Below are positions 8,931-16,737 of a DNA stretch of 64,000 nucleotides, piece by piece. The stretch is from the NCBI GenBank assembly GCA_004558185.1, contig SFDP01000014.1, positions 1 to 64,000 of the forward strand. Reading direction: 5' to 3'. The stretch's first letter is position 1, and every line of letters begins with the position of its first letter. Source of the DNA: Lachnospiraceae bacterium. Its GTDB lineage: Bacteria; Bacillota; Clostridia; Lachnospirales; Lachnospiraceae. The notes beneath the pieces were generated by a model. It was not told where the DNA came from. It did not search any database and was given only the letters and a program-made list of their open reading frames with translations. The position numbers and the translations under genes were made by a program.

Positions 8931-9378
8931 ATCCTCTGAGAGAAAACTGCTCTCCGTCCAGAGAACGAATATCCACATGAATCTTACAATCTGCCAGATG
9001 CTCATAGTTTACATCCAGTGCATAGTCCACCTCAAGCACCATCCGCTTTTCCTCCTCTTCGAGTGCAACCCTTGAAGCCTCAAGTCCAATGACAATGCTT
9101 CCATAGGGCGTTCTGTAGTCAGTATGGTTCTTCTGCTTTTCCACAAAATCCATATGCACATTGACAGGTCCTCTTTTCGTCAGGTGCATTTCCCCGGGCA
9201 AAAATTTAATCATATTTTTTACCGGAGCTTCTATCCCCTCTATGATTTCTTCATATAAAATATAGTGAGTGTCGCCTTTAAGATAATACTCCCCACGCTG
9301 TATGCTTTCAATCTTTTCTCCATCCTCTCCGGTGTCAAACTGCATTCCCCGGATGGAAACCAGTACATCCTTGGTCAT
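8929..9378 (-). CDS. DUF1934 (YwiB-like) protein
   Basis: Small cytosolic protein of 149 residues that fits the DUF1934 family, predicted lipocalin-like beta barrels of unknown function. Alternating beta strands are visible, with no signal peptide or membrane segment. It lies 5 bases after the murI stop codon and is almost certainly cotranscribed with murI. That linkage hints at a cell-envelope context but proves no function. The ATG has an AGAGG directly before it, closer than usual, so translational coupling to murI is likely. Confidence 0.8.
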   Translation of the reverse strand: MTKDVLVSIRGMQFDTGEDGEKIESIQRGEYYLKGDTHYILYEEIIEGIEAPVKNMIKFLPGEMHLTKRGPVNVHMDFVEKQKNHTDYRTPYGSIVIGLEASRVALEEEEKRMVLEVDYALDVNYEHLADCKIHVDIRSLDGEQFSLRG

Positions 9379-9383
9379 CCTCT

Positions 9384-10223
9384 CTAATACTCCTCAATGT
9401 TAATCTGTTTAGCTGATAAAATTCCATATTTAAAAATAGAATTGGCAAAGTGCTGAAATTTTTCTGCTCCGTCACTGACATAAAACTGGTACTGATTCGT
9501 TCCAAGAGACGGTCTCTTTTCACACAAAAGCTGCTTTTGATCCAGAAGTTCTTTTAGCTCTCTGGCCGTTTCATAAGCCGGGTTCACCAGAGTCACCCCT
9601 TCTCCCATTACCCGTTTTACTGTGCTGCGAATCAGAGGATAGTGCGTACAGCCCAGAATCAAAGTATCAATACCCGAGTCCTTCAGGCTGCTTAAATAGC
9701 GCTGGGCAATCTCGTCTGTAACCGGATCCTCCAAAAGCCCTTCCTCTACCAAGGGTACAAAAAGAGGACAGGCCTTTCCCAAAACCTCCATCCCTCTGTT
9801 TAGCTGTTCTATGTATCGGGTATAAATTTCACTTCCAATAGTTCCTTCTGTAGCAATCACACCAATTTTCCCGTTGTGGGTAGCCTGCACTGCTGTTTTT
9901 GCTCCCGGCTTCACCACTCCCAGCATAGGTAAATCAGTTTCCTCCTCCAACTGCTCCAGTGCATATGCACTGGCTGTGTTGCAGGCAACAACAATAGCCT
10001 TTACTCCCTGTGCTTTCAAAAACCGGAGAATTTGTCGGGAATATTTCGTCACCGTTTCCCTGGATTTGCTTCCATAAGGAACTCTGGCCGTATCCCCAAA
10101 ATAGACGATTCTCTCATTGGGAATCTGACGCATAATCTCTCTGACAACGGTAAGTCCCCCTACACCGGAATCAAATACACCAATAGGCAATTTGTTTTTA
10201 TCGCACTCTTGTGAAATGCTCAT
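9384..10223 (-). CDS. murI: Glutamate racemase
   Basis: Makes D-glutamate from L-glutamate for peptidoglycan stem peptides, in the cytosol. The 279-residue protein shows the family's N-terminal FDSGVGGLTV motif and both catalytic cysteine blocks, CNTASA near residue 80 and GCTHYPL near residue 192. Residues 30-50 carry the YFGDTARVPYG motif. The ATG follows GGAG with 5 bases of spacing. It lies between a small membrane protein gene upstream and the DUF1934 gene downstream, probably one operon. Confidence 0.95.
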   Translation of the reverse strand: MSISQECDKNKLPIGVFDSGVGGLTVVREIMRQIPNERIVYFGDTARVPYGSKSRETVTKYSRQILRFLKAQGVKAIVVACNTASAYALEQLEEETDLPMLGVVKPGAKTAVQATHNGKIGVIATEGTIGSEIYTRYIEQLNRGMEVLGKACPLFVPLVEEGLLEDPVTDEIAQRYLSSLKDSGIDTLILGCTHYPLIRSTVKRVMGEGVTLVNPAYETARELKELLDQKQLLCEKRPSLGTNQYQFYVSDGAEKFQHFANSIFKYGILSAKQINIEEY

Positions 10224-10238
10224 AAAAGCTCCATTCTG

Positions 10239-10475
10239 TCATTTTCCTGACTGATTTTCTTTTTCAGCCCTTTCCTGCCAAAGCTCCCATAGCTTGCTTC
10301 TGATCACGATCTTGCTTCCGTCATCTTCCAAGATAGCAAAAAAATCCTCTTTGGGATTCTGCTCCTTTCCCATGCACACATAGGTTTCCTCTAAAAGGCT
10401 GAACTGGGGGTACATGATTCCCCAAAAAGCGGCCATCAGTAAGCACATAGCTATGGTCTGTTTTATTTCCTGCAT
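10239..10475 (-). CDS. Small membrane protein of unknown function upstream of murI
   Basis: A 78-residue protein with one N-terminal hydrophobic segment (about residues 7-26) and a charged C-terminal half. It ends 15 bases before murI and shares its strand, so it is likely the first gene of the murI operon. I recognise no family. It could be a signal-anchored extracytoplasmic peptide. Confidence that it is a real gene rests on operon position and the hydrophobic-then-charged pattern. Confidence 0.6.
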   Translation of the reverse strand: MQEIKQTIAMCLLMAAFWGIMYPQFSLLEETYVCMGKEQNPKEDFFAILEDDGSKIVIRSKLWELWQERAEKENQSGK

Positions 10476-10500
10476 TATTTTGCCCTACTTTCCTTTTTAT

Positions 10501-10634
10501 GATGTTAGGGTCAAAAGCCCCTAACTATGATACCTACGGATTGTTACGTACTTCGTACTCCCACAATCCTGCAAAATATTCGCATATCGTGGTGAGCAAG
10601 CTCATGTGGGTTCAGACCTTTTGACCCTAGTATC
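10501..10634 (-). mobile_element. MITE-like palindromic repeat, family 1, copy 2
   Basis: 134 bp, inverted relative to copy 1. It is flanked by the 7-bp direct repeat TTTTTAT at 10494-10500 and 10635-10641. It keeps both family ends but lacks the central CTCAAGGACATTC block of copy 4. It contains the hairpin GGATTGT...ACAATCC. Confidence 0.8.
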
Positions 10635-10680
10635 TTTTTATTTTATCAGTATGGACAAAATCAGAAGGGCTATACAAATT

Positions 10681-11367
10681 TTACGCCTGTTTTTCCTTTT
10701 CCATTCCTATCTGCTGCAGGATAGATTTTTCCTGATTATCAATGTGGATGTCGATCGCTTCCTTTGCCCGCTCTGTTTCTCCCTTCAGTATACCCTCATA
10801 AATCTCCCTGTGCTCCTGCACCAACTGGCTATGCATTTTCACATCCTTTATGTATTCAAAGCGATAGCGGTACATCTGTTCTGCCAGATTATTGACCATC
10901 TGGGCAAGACGCATATTTCCGGTTGCTTCCACAATAATATCATGAAAAGCCACATCTGCCTTGGCAATTGCTCCAAAATCCCCGCTTTCTACTGCCTGCT
11001 CAAAAGCCTCACAGGCCTGACCGAGTTGTTCCTTTTCTTCCTCACTGATTCTTTTGCAGGCCAGCTCTACCGACAGGGTATCCAATACCTTCCTTACCTC
11101 CAGTACATCCTGCATACTTTTTCTGGTAATCTGAGCTACCTCTGCCCCGCGCCTGGGAATCATGGTAACCAGTCCTTCCAGCTCCAGCTTGCGAATGGCT
11201 TCACGAATGGGGGTGCGGCTCACCCCCAGCTTATTGGCCAGATGGATTTCCATCAGCCGCTCTCCCGGCTTCAATTCTCCGGTCAGGATTCCTTTTCGGA
11301 GGGTCTTAAATACCACATCTCTTAGTGGCAAATATTCATCCATATCTCCCTGAAACATACTTCCCAT
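10681..11367 (-). CDS. GntR/FadR-family transcriptional regulator
   Basis: DNA-binding repressor or activator of the FCD subgroup. A winged-helix GntR domain lies at residues 12-75 (VFKTLRKGILTGELKPGERL, then VSRTPIREAIRKLELEGLV). An all-helical FCD ligand-binding domain covers 85-215, with the metal-site pattern D...H...H including DVAFHDIIVEA and HREIYEGI. The effector is usually an organic acid, but it cannot be read here. It lies 37 bases downstream of ispE on the same strand, so cotranscription is likely. AAAGGAG precedes the ATG. Confidence 0.88.
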   Translation of the reverse strand: MGSMFQGDMDEYLPLRDVVFKTLRKGILTGELKPGERLMEIHLANKLGVSRTPIREAIRKLELEGLVTMIPRRGAEVAQITRKSMQDVLEVRKVLDTLSVELACKRISEEEKEQLGQACEAFEQAVESGDFGAIAKADVAFHDIIVEATGNMRLAQMVNNLAEQMYRYRFEYIKDVKMHSQLVQEHREIYEGILKGETERAKEAIDIHIDNQEKSILQQIGMEKEKQA

Positions 11368-11404
11368 CAGCCGCTCCTTTCTTTCCTGCTCTTTCTTCTG
11401 TCTC

Positions 11405-12295
11405 TCAGGCGGTTTCTATGATTACCTGTGCGCCAGGCGCAAAGGCGGTAAGAACACTTTGCGGTGCCAGCCCCTGACTTCTTATCCTCATGAGAGCCTG
11501 CTTTGCCTTTTGTTCATCAGCAAAAATACCGAAAACCGTCGGCCCGCTTCCACTCATCAATGCATTCAGTGCCCCTTCTTCCTTCATGAGCTGCTTCAGC
11601 CTGCCGATTACCGGATATTCCTTCTCAGTTACGGTTTCCAGCACATTGCCCATATTCGCCGCAATTTGGAGTAAGTCCTGCTGCTTTATCGCCTCTACCA
11701 TGGCATCAATATTCGGATGGCTGGTTAAAGCGGCTGCATCCAGCTTCTGGTATACCTCCTTCGTAGATACATACAAGTCCGGCTTGGCAATGAGCAGAAT
11801 GCAATCCGGAGCAGGAGGAAGAGCAGTCAGCTTCTCTCCTATTCCCTGGCTGAGCATGGTTCCTCCCTGAATACAGTAGGGTACATCAGCACCTATTCTC
11901 ACTCCCAGCTCCTTCAGTCTTTCCTCACTGCAGCCCAGTCCAAAAAGTCGGTTCATTCCCACCAGAGTTGCTGCCGCATCGGTACTCCCTCCGGCCATAC
12001 CTGCTGCAATGGGGATCTGCTTGGTCAGGGAAATTTCCACTCCCTTTGGAATGGAATACTCCTGATACAGAATATGGGCAGCCTTGGAAATGAGGTTATT
12101 GTCATCATCAGGAACATTCTCTGCATCCACATGGATAAGAATGCCCTCTTCCTCCCTTGCCGTCAGTACCAGAGTATCATAGAGTCTTACCGTCTGCATA
12201 ACCATATTTACTTCATGATAGCCGTCTGCTCTCCGGCGAAGCACATCCAGGCCCAGATTCACTTTGGCCATTGCCTGTATCGTCACTTTCTCCAT
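11405..12295 (-). CDS. ispE: 4-diphosphocytidyl-2-C-methyl-D-erythritol kinase
   Basis: ATP-dependent kinase of the MEP pathway that makes isoprenoid precursors. The 296-residue GHMP kinase has the N-terminal KVNLGLDVLRRRADGYHE motif. The ATP-binding glycine-rich loop PIAAGMAGGSTDAA is near residue 95. The C-terminal GHMP motif is ALMSGSGPTVFGIF near residue 245. It is the source of precursors for the polyprenyl diphosphate synthase found later in the window. GAGGTAAAG precedes the ATG. Confidence 0.95.
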   Translation of the reverse strand: MEKVTIQAMAKVNLGLDVLRRRADGYHEVNMVMQTVRLYDTLVLTAREEEGILIHVDAENVPDDDNNLISKAAHILYQEYSIPKGVEISLTKQIPIAAGMAGGSTDAAATLVGMNRLFGLGCSEERLKELGVRIGADVPYCIQGGTMLSQGIGEKLTALPPAPDCILLIAKPDLYVSTKEVYQKLDAAALTSHPNIDAMVEAIKQQDLLQIAANMGNVLETVTEKEYPVIGRLKQLMKEEGALNALMSGSGPTVFGIFADEQKAKQALMRIRSQGLAPQSVLTAFAPGAQVIIETA

Positions 12296-12411
12296 CTTTA
12301 CCTCAATTCTGCTGTTTATCGTTTATCCTTGAATAGTTGCGTTGATTGTATACAATATACACTGATTGTTTCCAATTATATACAATTTTTTCTTCTTCGT
12401 CAAGGAAAGCC

Positions 12412-12438
12412 TAAACTATTTTAGGTTTCTACCGATAT
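12412..12438 (+). promoter_or_regulatory. Sigma-28 (SigD/FliA)-type promoter
   Basis: TAAA at 12412-12415, a 15-base spacer and ACCGATAT at 12431-12438 fit the motility-sigma consensus TAAA-N15-GCCGATAA except at the first and last -10 bases. It lies about 90 bases before the start of the unknown gene at 12528. Confidence 0.65.
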
Positions 12439-12527
12439 AAAAAATAGAAACAAAAGGTTAGGTATCTTCAGGGGATGCAGGCCTCCCCCGCCTCATTAAT
12501 TCTATGGTCTGCAGAATGGAGTCGATT

Positions 12528-13151
12528 ATGAGTGTAAATGGAATTACGTGTTGTGGCTCTCCTTCCTGTGGCACCACTTGCTGCACCAGTGAAGCCAAAG
12601 CAAAAACAGAAACAAAAGCATCCGCAGTTACCGGCAATACCAATGCACAAAGCGGTGTAGTATATGAGCCTTCCGCTGCTAACACTGTGGACAGCAGCAA
12701 AAAGACCTATAAGCCCAATACGGAGCTGGTAAATAAACTGAAGGCCGATGCAGAAGCAAGAACCCAGCAGATGAGAAATCTGGTAGAACAGCTCATGCGA
12801 GGACAGGGCAAAGCCATTGGAACCGCCGATGATATGTGGAGCTTCTTAAGAAACGGTGATTTCACTGTCGATGCGCAGACCAAGGCTCAGGCCCAGGCCG
12901 ATATTGCAGAAGATGGTTACTGGGGTGTCAACCAGACCTCTGATCGTATTGTAGAGTTTGCAAAGGCTCTTACCGGTGGAAACCCGGATAAGATTGAAGA
13001 GATGCGTGCAGCCTTCCAGAAAGGCTTTGATCAGGCAACCAAGACCTGGGGCGGCAAATTACCGGATATTTCCCAGAAAACCTACGAAGCTACCATGAAG
13101 AAGTTTGATGACTGGGCTGCCGAAGCACAGGGAACAGCTACTATTGCGTAA
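12528..13151 (+). CDS. Unknown protein with Cys-rich N-terminus, motility-sigma promoter
   Basis: Function unknown. The 207-residue protein begins with a short cysteine-rich stretch (ITCCGSPSCGTTCC). A Thr/Ala-rich linker follows, then a helical domain (about residues 60-200) whose core includes AQADIAEDGYWGVNQTSDRI and an AFQKGFDQATKTWGGKLPDI block. From memory this helical core resembles hypothetical proteins common in motile Firmicutes; I give no family name. There is no classical signal peptide. The ATG at 12528 is preferred over 12504 because GGAG lies 6 bases upstream. The sigma-28-like promoter suggests expression with late flagellar genes. A family 1 repeat begins directly after the stop codon. 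Confidence 0.75.
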   Translation: MSVNGITCCGSPSCGTTCCTSEAKAKTETKASAVTGNTNAQSGVVYEPSAANTVDSSKKTYKPNTELVNKLKADAEARTQQMRNLVEQLMRGQGKAIGTADDMWSFLRNGDFTVDAQTKAQAQADIAEDGYWGVNQTSDRIVEFAKALTGGNPDKIEEMRAAFQKGFDQATKTWGGKLPDISQKTYEATMKKFDDWAAEAQGTATIA

Positions 13152-13157
13152 TATAAT

Positions 13158-13268
13158 GATACCAGGGTCAAAAGGTCTGAACCCACATGAGCTTGCTCAA
13201 ATGTGGGTGAATGTCCTTGAGACCCGCCAAAATATGAGCTTAAAAGTGGGGCTTTTGACCCTAACATC
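13158..13268 (+). mobile_element. MITE-like palindromic repeat, family 1, copy 3
   Basis: 111 bp, same orientation as copy 1 and the shortest copy. It keeps the left module and has a deleted centre. Flanks are ATATAAT (13151-13157) and ATATCAT (13269-13275), a 6 of 7 match. The left flank overlaps the last base of the upstream stop codon. Confidence 0.8.
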
Positions 13269-13306
13269 ATATCATTAGGTAAGATTCTATCATATGCACT
13301 GGAGAT

Positions 13307-13326
13307 GGGGCCGTTATAACGGCCCC
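13307..13326. terminator. Palindrome between convergent genes, probable terminator
   Basis: GGGGCCGTTATAACGGCCCC is a perfect 20-base palindrome between two convergent genes. The T-tracts after it are weak on both strands. Confidence 0.45.
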
Positions 13327-13330
13327 ACCT

Positions 13331-14890
13331 TTAATTTACTTCTTTTACAATCAGAATTTTCTGCCCCTTCTGCAATGTGTCGGAAGAGAGTTGATTCAGG
13401 CTTCGGATGGAATCCAGGGGTGTCAGGTATTTTTTTCCTACCTCCCACAGGCTCTCCTGTTTTCCCGGAAAGTAAACCACTATACCCGGCAGCTCCCTCA
13501 ATTTCTCCGGTTGGAAGGGCTGAACCTGAAGTCCGCTCAGCGTGGGTTGCTGCCATCTTTTTCCCAAAGTAATTTCCAAACCTACTATTGCTTTTATTTC
13601 TATATTTTCACTGTCCAAAAGGGTTCCTGTTAGTATTTCCAAGGCAGGCACAATATTCCAGTAGCTCTCTTCTGTGAGCGATACATTTTCTGCCAGATAA
13701 GAATAGGGGATTTCTCCCTTAATTGATTCATAGGCCTTTTCCTCATCCTCCGTCATATATAAAATCGTGACGGCTATTGCGCCCTCAACCTCCAGACCTC
13801 TTTCACTTTTTATTACCTCCTGTGGCAAAAGGCTGCTCTCCACATGGCATACCTGCAGGATTTTTCCTCCTGACGAGGGTACAGAAAACACCTGGGATAA
13901 TTTTATCCTTCCCTGCTGTTTATCCTGCATCATTTTTCTATATCCCTTGGTATACACCGGAGTTACCTCTTTGGTCGTTCCGTAAGCATCGGTAAGGATT
14001 TCCCACTCCCTGTTTTCCAACAGACGGATAGGCAGATCCAATACCATTTCCACTTCCAGCATTCTGGACTCACCATCATAATCTTCTTTAATACCCAGTA
14101 CCCCTGATGCGATCTTCGGTACGATTTCAGAAAGCATGGTACTTCTACTTCCTGGACATTCCAGATTTTGGCTAAAGGGTATCGTAGTGGAAAAGGATTT
14201 TATACTGCGCCCCTCCCCTTCTCCTTCATAGAAAAGAAAAAGACGAATTTCTCCCTGCATACCTATACTATCTTCCAGGGTACGGATTTCCCATTTCCCC
14301 AACTCCAGCGATTTCCACAACACCTCCTGGACAGGAGGCATATTGGCAGGGAGCTCCAGTTCTTCTTTAATGCGCAGAATGTCCTTTCGCTCCACTGCAA
14401 GCACCGATTGGCTCAACAGCTCCTTTTGTACCTCCATTCCTTCTGCACCGGTAAGCCCTACCGGAATTTCTTCATCATAAAGGACAAGCGCAGAGACGCC
14501 AAACTGCAGCAAGGCCCGGATACTGATTTTCCGTGAATTGATCAGTCCTGCCCGCAGATCCTCTATCTGTGGGTAAACCTCTACATGGTCAATAGCTTCC
14601 AGCCCTTCTGCTCTGATTTTTTCTTCAAAAGAAATTTCCCCCTGCAGACAGTACATTCTGCCCTCATCCTCCTGTGAACGGATGAGAATTTCATAAACCA
14701 GTCTTCCTCTCACCACTACCAGATCCTTGCCTGGGCGAATTTCATCCATGGCTACCTCTGCTCTTTCCAAAAGTATGGCTGAAGCATCCGGATTTCTGTC
14801 ACTGATATTTTTATCCTCCTCCAGGGTCACCTGGGTGCTCACCTGACATTTACTTCGTTCCATATGTAAATTGGCCTTTACTAATTCCAC
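13331..14890 (-). CDS. SipL-like spore morphogenesis protein (SPOCS/DUF3794 + LysM)
   Basis: Probable spore coat or cortex morphogenesis factor of the mother cell. The 519-residue length, several DUF3794/SPOCS modules over residues 30-460 and a C-terminal LysM domain (about 470-515, with a GQKILI-type end) match the layout of clostridial SipL. SipL is known from Clostridioides difficile to bind SpoIVA. The start is GTG at 14890, with GGAGG 7 bases before it. The ribosome site lies in the arm of a hairpin that can end transcription coming from pyrD. A sigma-E-like -10 lies in the loop. LysM suggests peptidoglycan contact. The gene name is withheld because SPOCS proteins form several subfamilies. 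Confidence 0.8.
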   Translation of the reverse strand: MELVKANLHMERSKCQVSTQVTLEEDKNISDRNPDASAILLERAEVAMDEIRPGKDLVVVRGRLVYEILIRSQEDEGRMYCLQGEISFEEKIRAEGLEAIDHVEVYPQIEDLRAGLINSRKISIRALLQFGVSALVLYDEEIPVGLTGAEGMEVQKELLSQSVLAVERKDILRIKEELELPANMPPVQEVLWKSLELGKWEIRTLEDSIGMQGEIRLFLFYEGEGEGRSIKSFSTTIPFSQNLECPGSRSTMLSEIVPKIASGVLGIKEDYDGESRMLEVEMVLDLPIRLLENREWEILTDAYGTTKEVTPVYTKGYRKMMQDKQQGRIKLSQVFSVPSSGGKILQVCHVESSLLPQEVIKSERGLEVEGAIAVTILYMTEDEEKAYESIKGEIPYSYLAENVSLTEESYWNIVPALEILTGTLLDSENIEIKAIVGLEITLGKRWQQPTLSGLQVQPFQPEKLRELPGIVVYFPGKQESLWEVGKKYLTPLDSIRSLNQLSSDTLQKGQKILIVKEVN

Positions 14891-14895
14891 AAAAA

Positions 14896-14940
14896 TACCT
14901 CCTCAAGTCTACCTGTTATACTGTATGACTTGAGAAGGTA
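14896..14940 (-). terminator. Terminator hairpin overlapping the SipL-like ribosome site
   Basis: On the minus strand TACCTTCTCAAGTC pairs with GACTTGAGGAGGTA with one mismatch, and TTTTT follows. The downstream arm contains the GGAGG of the next gene. Confidence 0.65.
14920..14927 (-). promoter_or_regulatory. Sigma-E-like -10 element in the hairpin loop
   Basis: CATACAGT matches the sporulation sigma-E -10 consensus CATACA-T. A clear -35 is not seen. Transcripts starting here would lack the upstream arm of the hairpin. Confidence 0.4.
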
Positions 14941-14959
14941 TTTTAGACCTTTGATGTAT

Positions 14960-15865
14960 TTATTTCACACAGCCGATCAGCTCGGATATTTGCCCAATGC
15001 CTTCCTGCTCCATAAATTCTTCAATCCCCTCTATGATTTCTACCGTAGCATAGGGGTTTACAAAATTCATGGCTCCTACTGCTACAGCAGCGGCACCTGC
15101 CATAATAAATTCCAGAGCATCTTCAGCATTGGCAATACCACCCATTCCAATGACCGGAATCTTTACCGCATTGGCCGCCTGATAAACCATACGAACCGCT
15201 ATAGGCTTAATGGCAGGCCCGGAAAGCCCTCCGGTTTTATTGGCCAGTGCAAATCGGCGCTTTTGAATATCAATTTTCATTCCTGTAATGGTATTGATTA
15301 AAGAAATGGCATCCGCTCCGGCACTTTCTGCTGCCCTGGCCATTTCTGCAATGTCAGTCACATTAGGACTCAGTTTCATGATGATCGGTTGTCCCGCAAC
15401 TTTTTTAATTCTGGAGGTAATATCAAAAAGAGCCTCCGTACTCTGACCAAAGGCAATGGCTCCTTCTTTGACATTTGGGCAGGATACATTGATTTCAAGC
15501 ATATCCACTGCCTCAGTTGAAAGTTTTTCCACCACATCAAGATAATCCTCTACGGTTTTTCCGCAGACATTTACGATAACCTTGGTATCAAACTTCTTAA
15601 GAAAAGGCAGATCTCTTTCCAGGAATACATCTATTCCCGGATTTTGCAGTCCAATGGCATTCAACATTCCCCCATAGGTTTCGGCCACTCTGGGGGTTGG
15701 ATTTCCTGGCCAGGGAATAGCCGCCACTCCCTTGGTAACCACACCGCCCAGGCGGTTTAAATCTACAAATTCTCCATATTCCATACCGGAACCAAAGGTG
15801 CCGGAGGCTGTCATCACCGGATTCTTAAACTCTACCCCTGCAATGGTAACCTTCATCTTTTCCAC
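14960..15865 (-). CDS. pyrD: Dihydroorotate dehydrogenase B, catalytic subunit
   Basis: FMN enzyme that oxidises dihydroorotate to orotate in pyrimidine synthesis. It works with PyrK, which passes the electrons to NAD+. The 301-residue TIM barrel shows the class 1 signature ending NVSCPNVKEG, with the catalytic cysteine near residue 130. The FMN phosphate-binding GMGGI and AGAAAVAVGA motifs lie near the C-terminus. The start is GTG at 15865, with GAGGAGG 8 bases upstream. It is the third gene of pyrC-pyrK-pyrD. Confidence 0.95.
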   Translation of the reverse strand: MEKMKVTIAGVEFKNPVMTASGTFGSGMEYGEFVDLNRLGGVVTKGVAAIPWPGNPTPRVAETYGGMLNAIGLQNPGIDVFLERDLPFLKKFDTKVIVNVCGKTVEDYLDVVEKLSTEAVDMLEINVSCPNVKEGAIAFGQSTEALFDITSRIKKVAGQPIIMKLSPNVTDIAEMARAAESAGADAISLINTITGMKIDIQKRRFALANKTGGLSGPAIKPIAVRMVYQAANAVKIPVIGMGGIANAEDALEFIMAGAAAVAVGAMNFVNPYATVEIIEGIEEFMEQEGIGQISELIGCVK

Positions 15866-15928
15866 AGCCTTGTCCTCCTCTCTTCCTTCTTTCTTCTTTT
15901 TTTCAGCCCTTAAAAGCTGCAGCCGTTC

Positions 15929-16702
15929 TTATATTTCTACGTCTTTGGCCTCAAAGACGGGGCCATCCGTACAAATCCGGGCATTGTTTACATGAGAATG
16001 CTGATCCACCTTCGAGGTTTTACAAACACAGCCCAGGCACGCTCCCACTCCGCAGGCCATACGCTCCTCCAAAGAAAGGTACGCCAAAATTCCTTTTTCG
16101 GCAGCGTAGGCTTTTATGGCTCTAAGCATGGGCATAGGGCCGCAGGCATAAATCACCTCTGCCGAAAGAGAATTAGCTTTGATGGCATCCAGTATATTTC
16201 CTTTCGTTCCTACGCTTCCATCCTCAGTAGCAACAAATACTTCCCCATAATCGGCCAATTCTTTTTGCAGAAACAGGCTGCTGTCACGATACCCCAGCAA
16301 GATCTGCTTGTCTGCCTTAAGCTCCTTAGCCAACTGCAATAAAGGGGGGATTCCGATTCCGCCTCCTATTAAAAAAACCTTCTTGCCCCGGCCTGCCTCC
16401 AAAGGAAAGCCATTTCCCAGAACACCCAGAACGGCCACCTTTTTCCCTGGTCCATAAGAAGAAAACTCTTTGGTTCCCTGGCCCGTAAGACGATAGACCA
16501 GACGCAGCCTTCTCCCTTCTTTGTCTACTTCACAAATACTGACAGGCCGGGGAAGCAGCGTGCTTTTATCTTCCGGATACAGGCCGATAAATTGTCCTGC
16601 TTTTGCCTCACCGGCCAGATCCGTTTCCAACCATAAATCATAAATGCCGGGAGCAGACTGCTTCTGCTCCAGAACCTTGGCCCATTCTTTTTTCTTTCCC
16701 AT
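15929..16702 (-). CDS. pyrK: Dihydroorotate dehydrogenase B, electron transfer subunit
   Basis: FAD and [2Fe-2S] protein that links PyrD to NAD+. The ferredoxin-reductase fold shows the FAD motif RPVSICEVD near residue 53 and the nucleotide motif GGGIGIPPLLQLAKEL. The C-terminal cluster ligands are CGVGACLGCVCKT plus a later cysteine. The ATG at 16702 has AAAGGAG at good spacing and gives a normal family length of 257 residues. A longer start at 16741 overlaps pyrC by ATGA but has a poor ribosome site. Confidence 0.94.
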   Translation of the reverse strand: MGKKKEWAKVLEQKQSAPGIYDLWLETDLAGEAKAGQFIGLYPEDKSTLLPRPVSICEVDKEGRRLRLVYRLTGQGTKEFSSYGPGKKVAVLGVLGNGFPLEAGRGKKVFLIGGGIGIPPLLQLAKELKADKQILLGYRDSSLFLQKELADYGEVFVATEDGSVGTKGNILDAIKANSLSAEVIYACGPMPMLRAIKAYAAEKGILAYLSLEERMACGVGACLGCVCKTSKVDQHSHVNNARICTDGPVFEAKDVEI

Positions 16703-16737
16703 TATGCTCTCCTTTGCCCCAGACACATTGATTCGCT

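Noticed and set aside
10606-11325. 239-codon plus-strand frame
   Set aside because: Antisense to the GntR regulator and starts inside a family 1 repeat.
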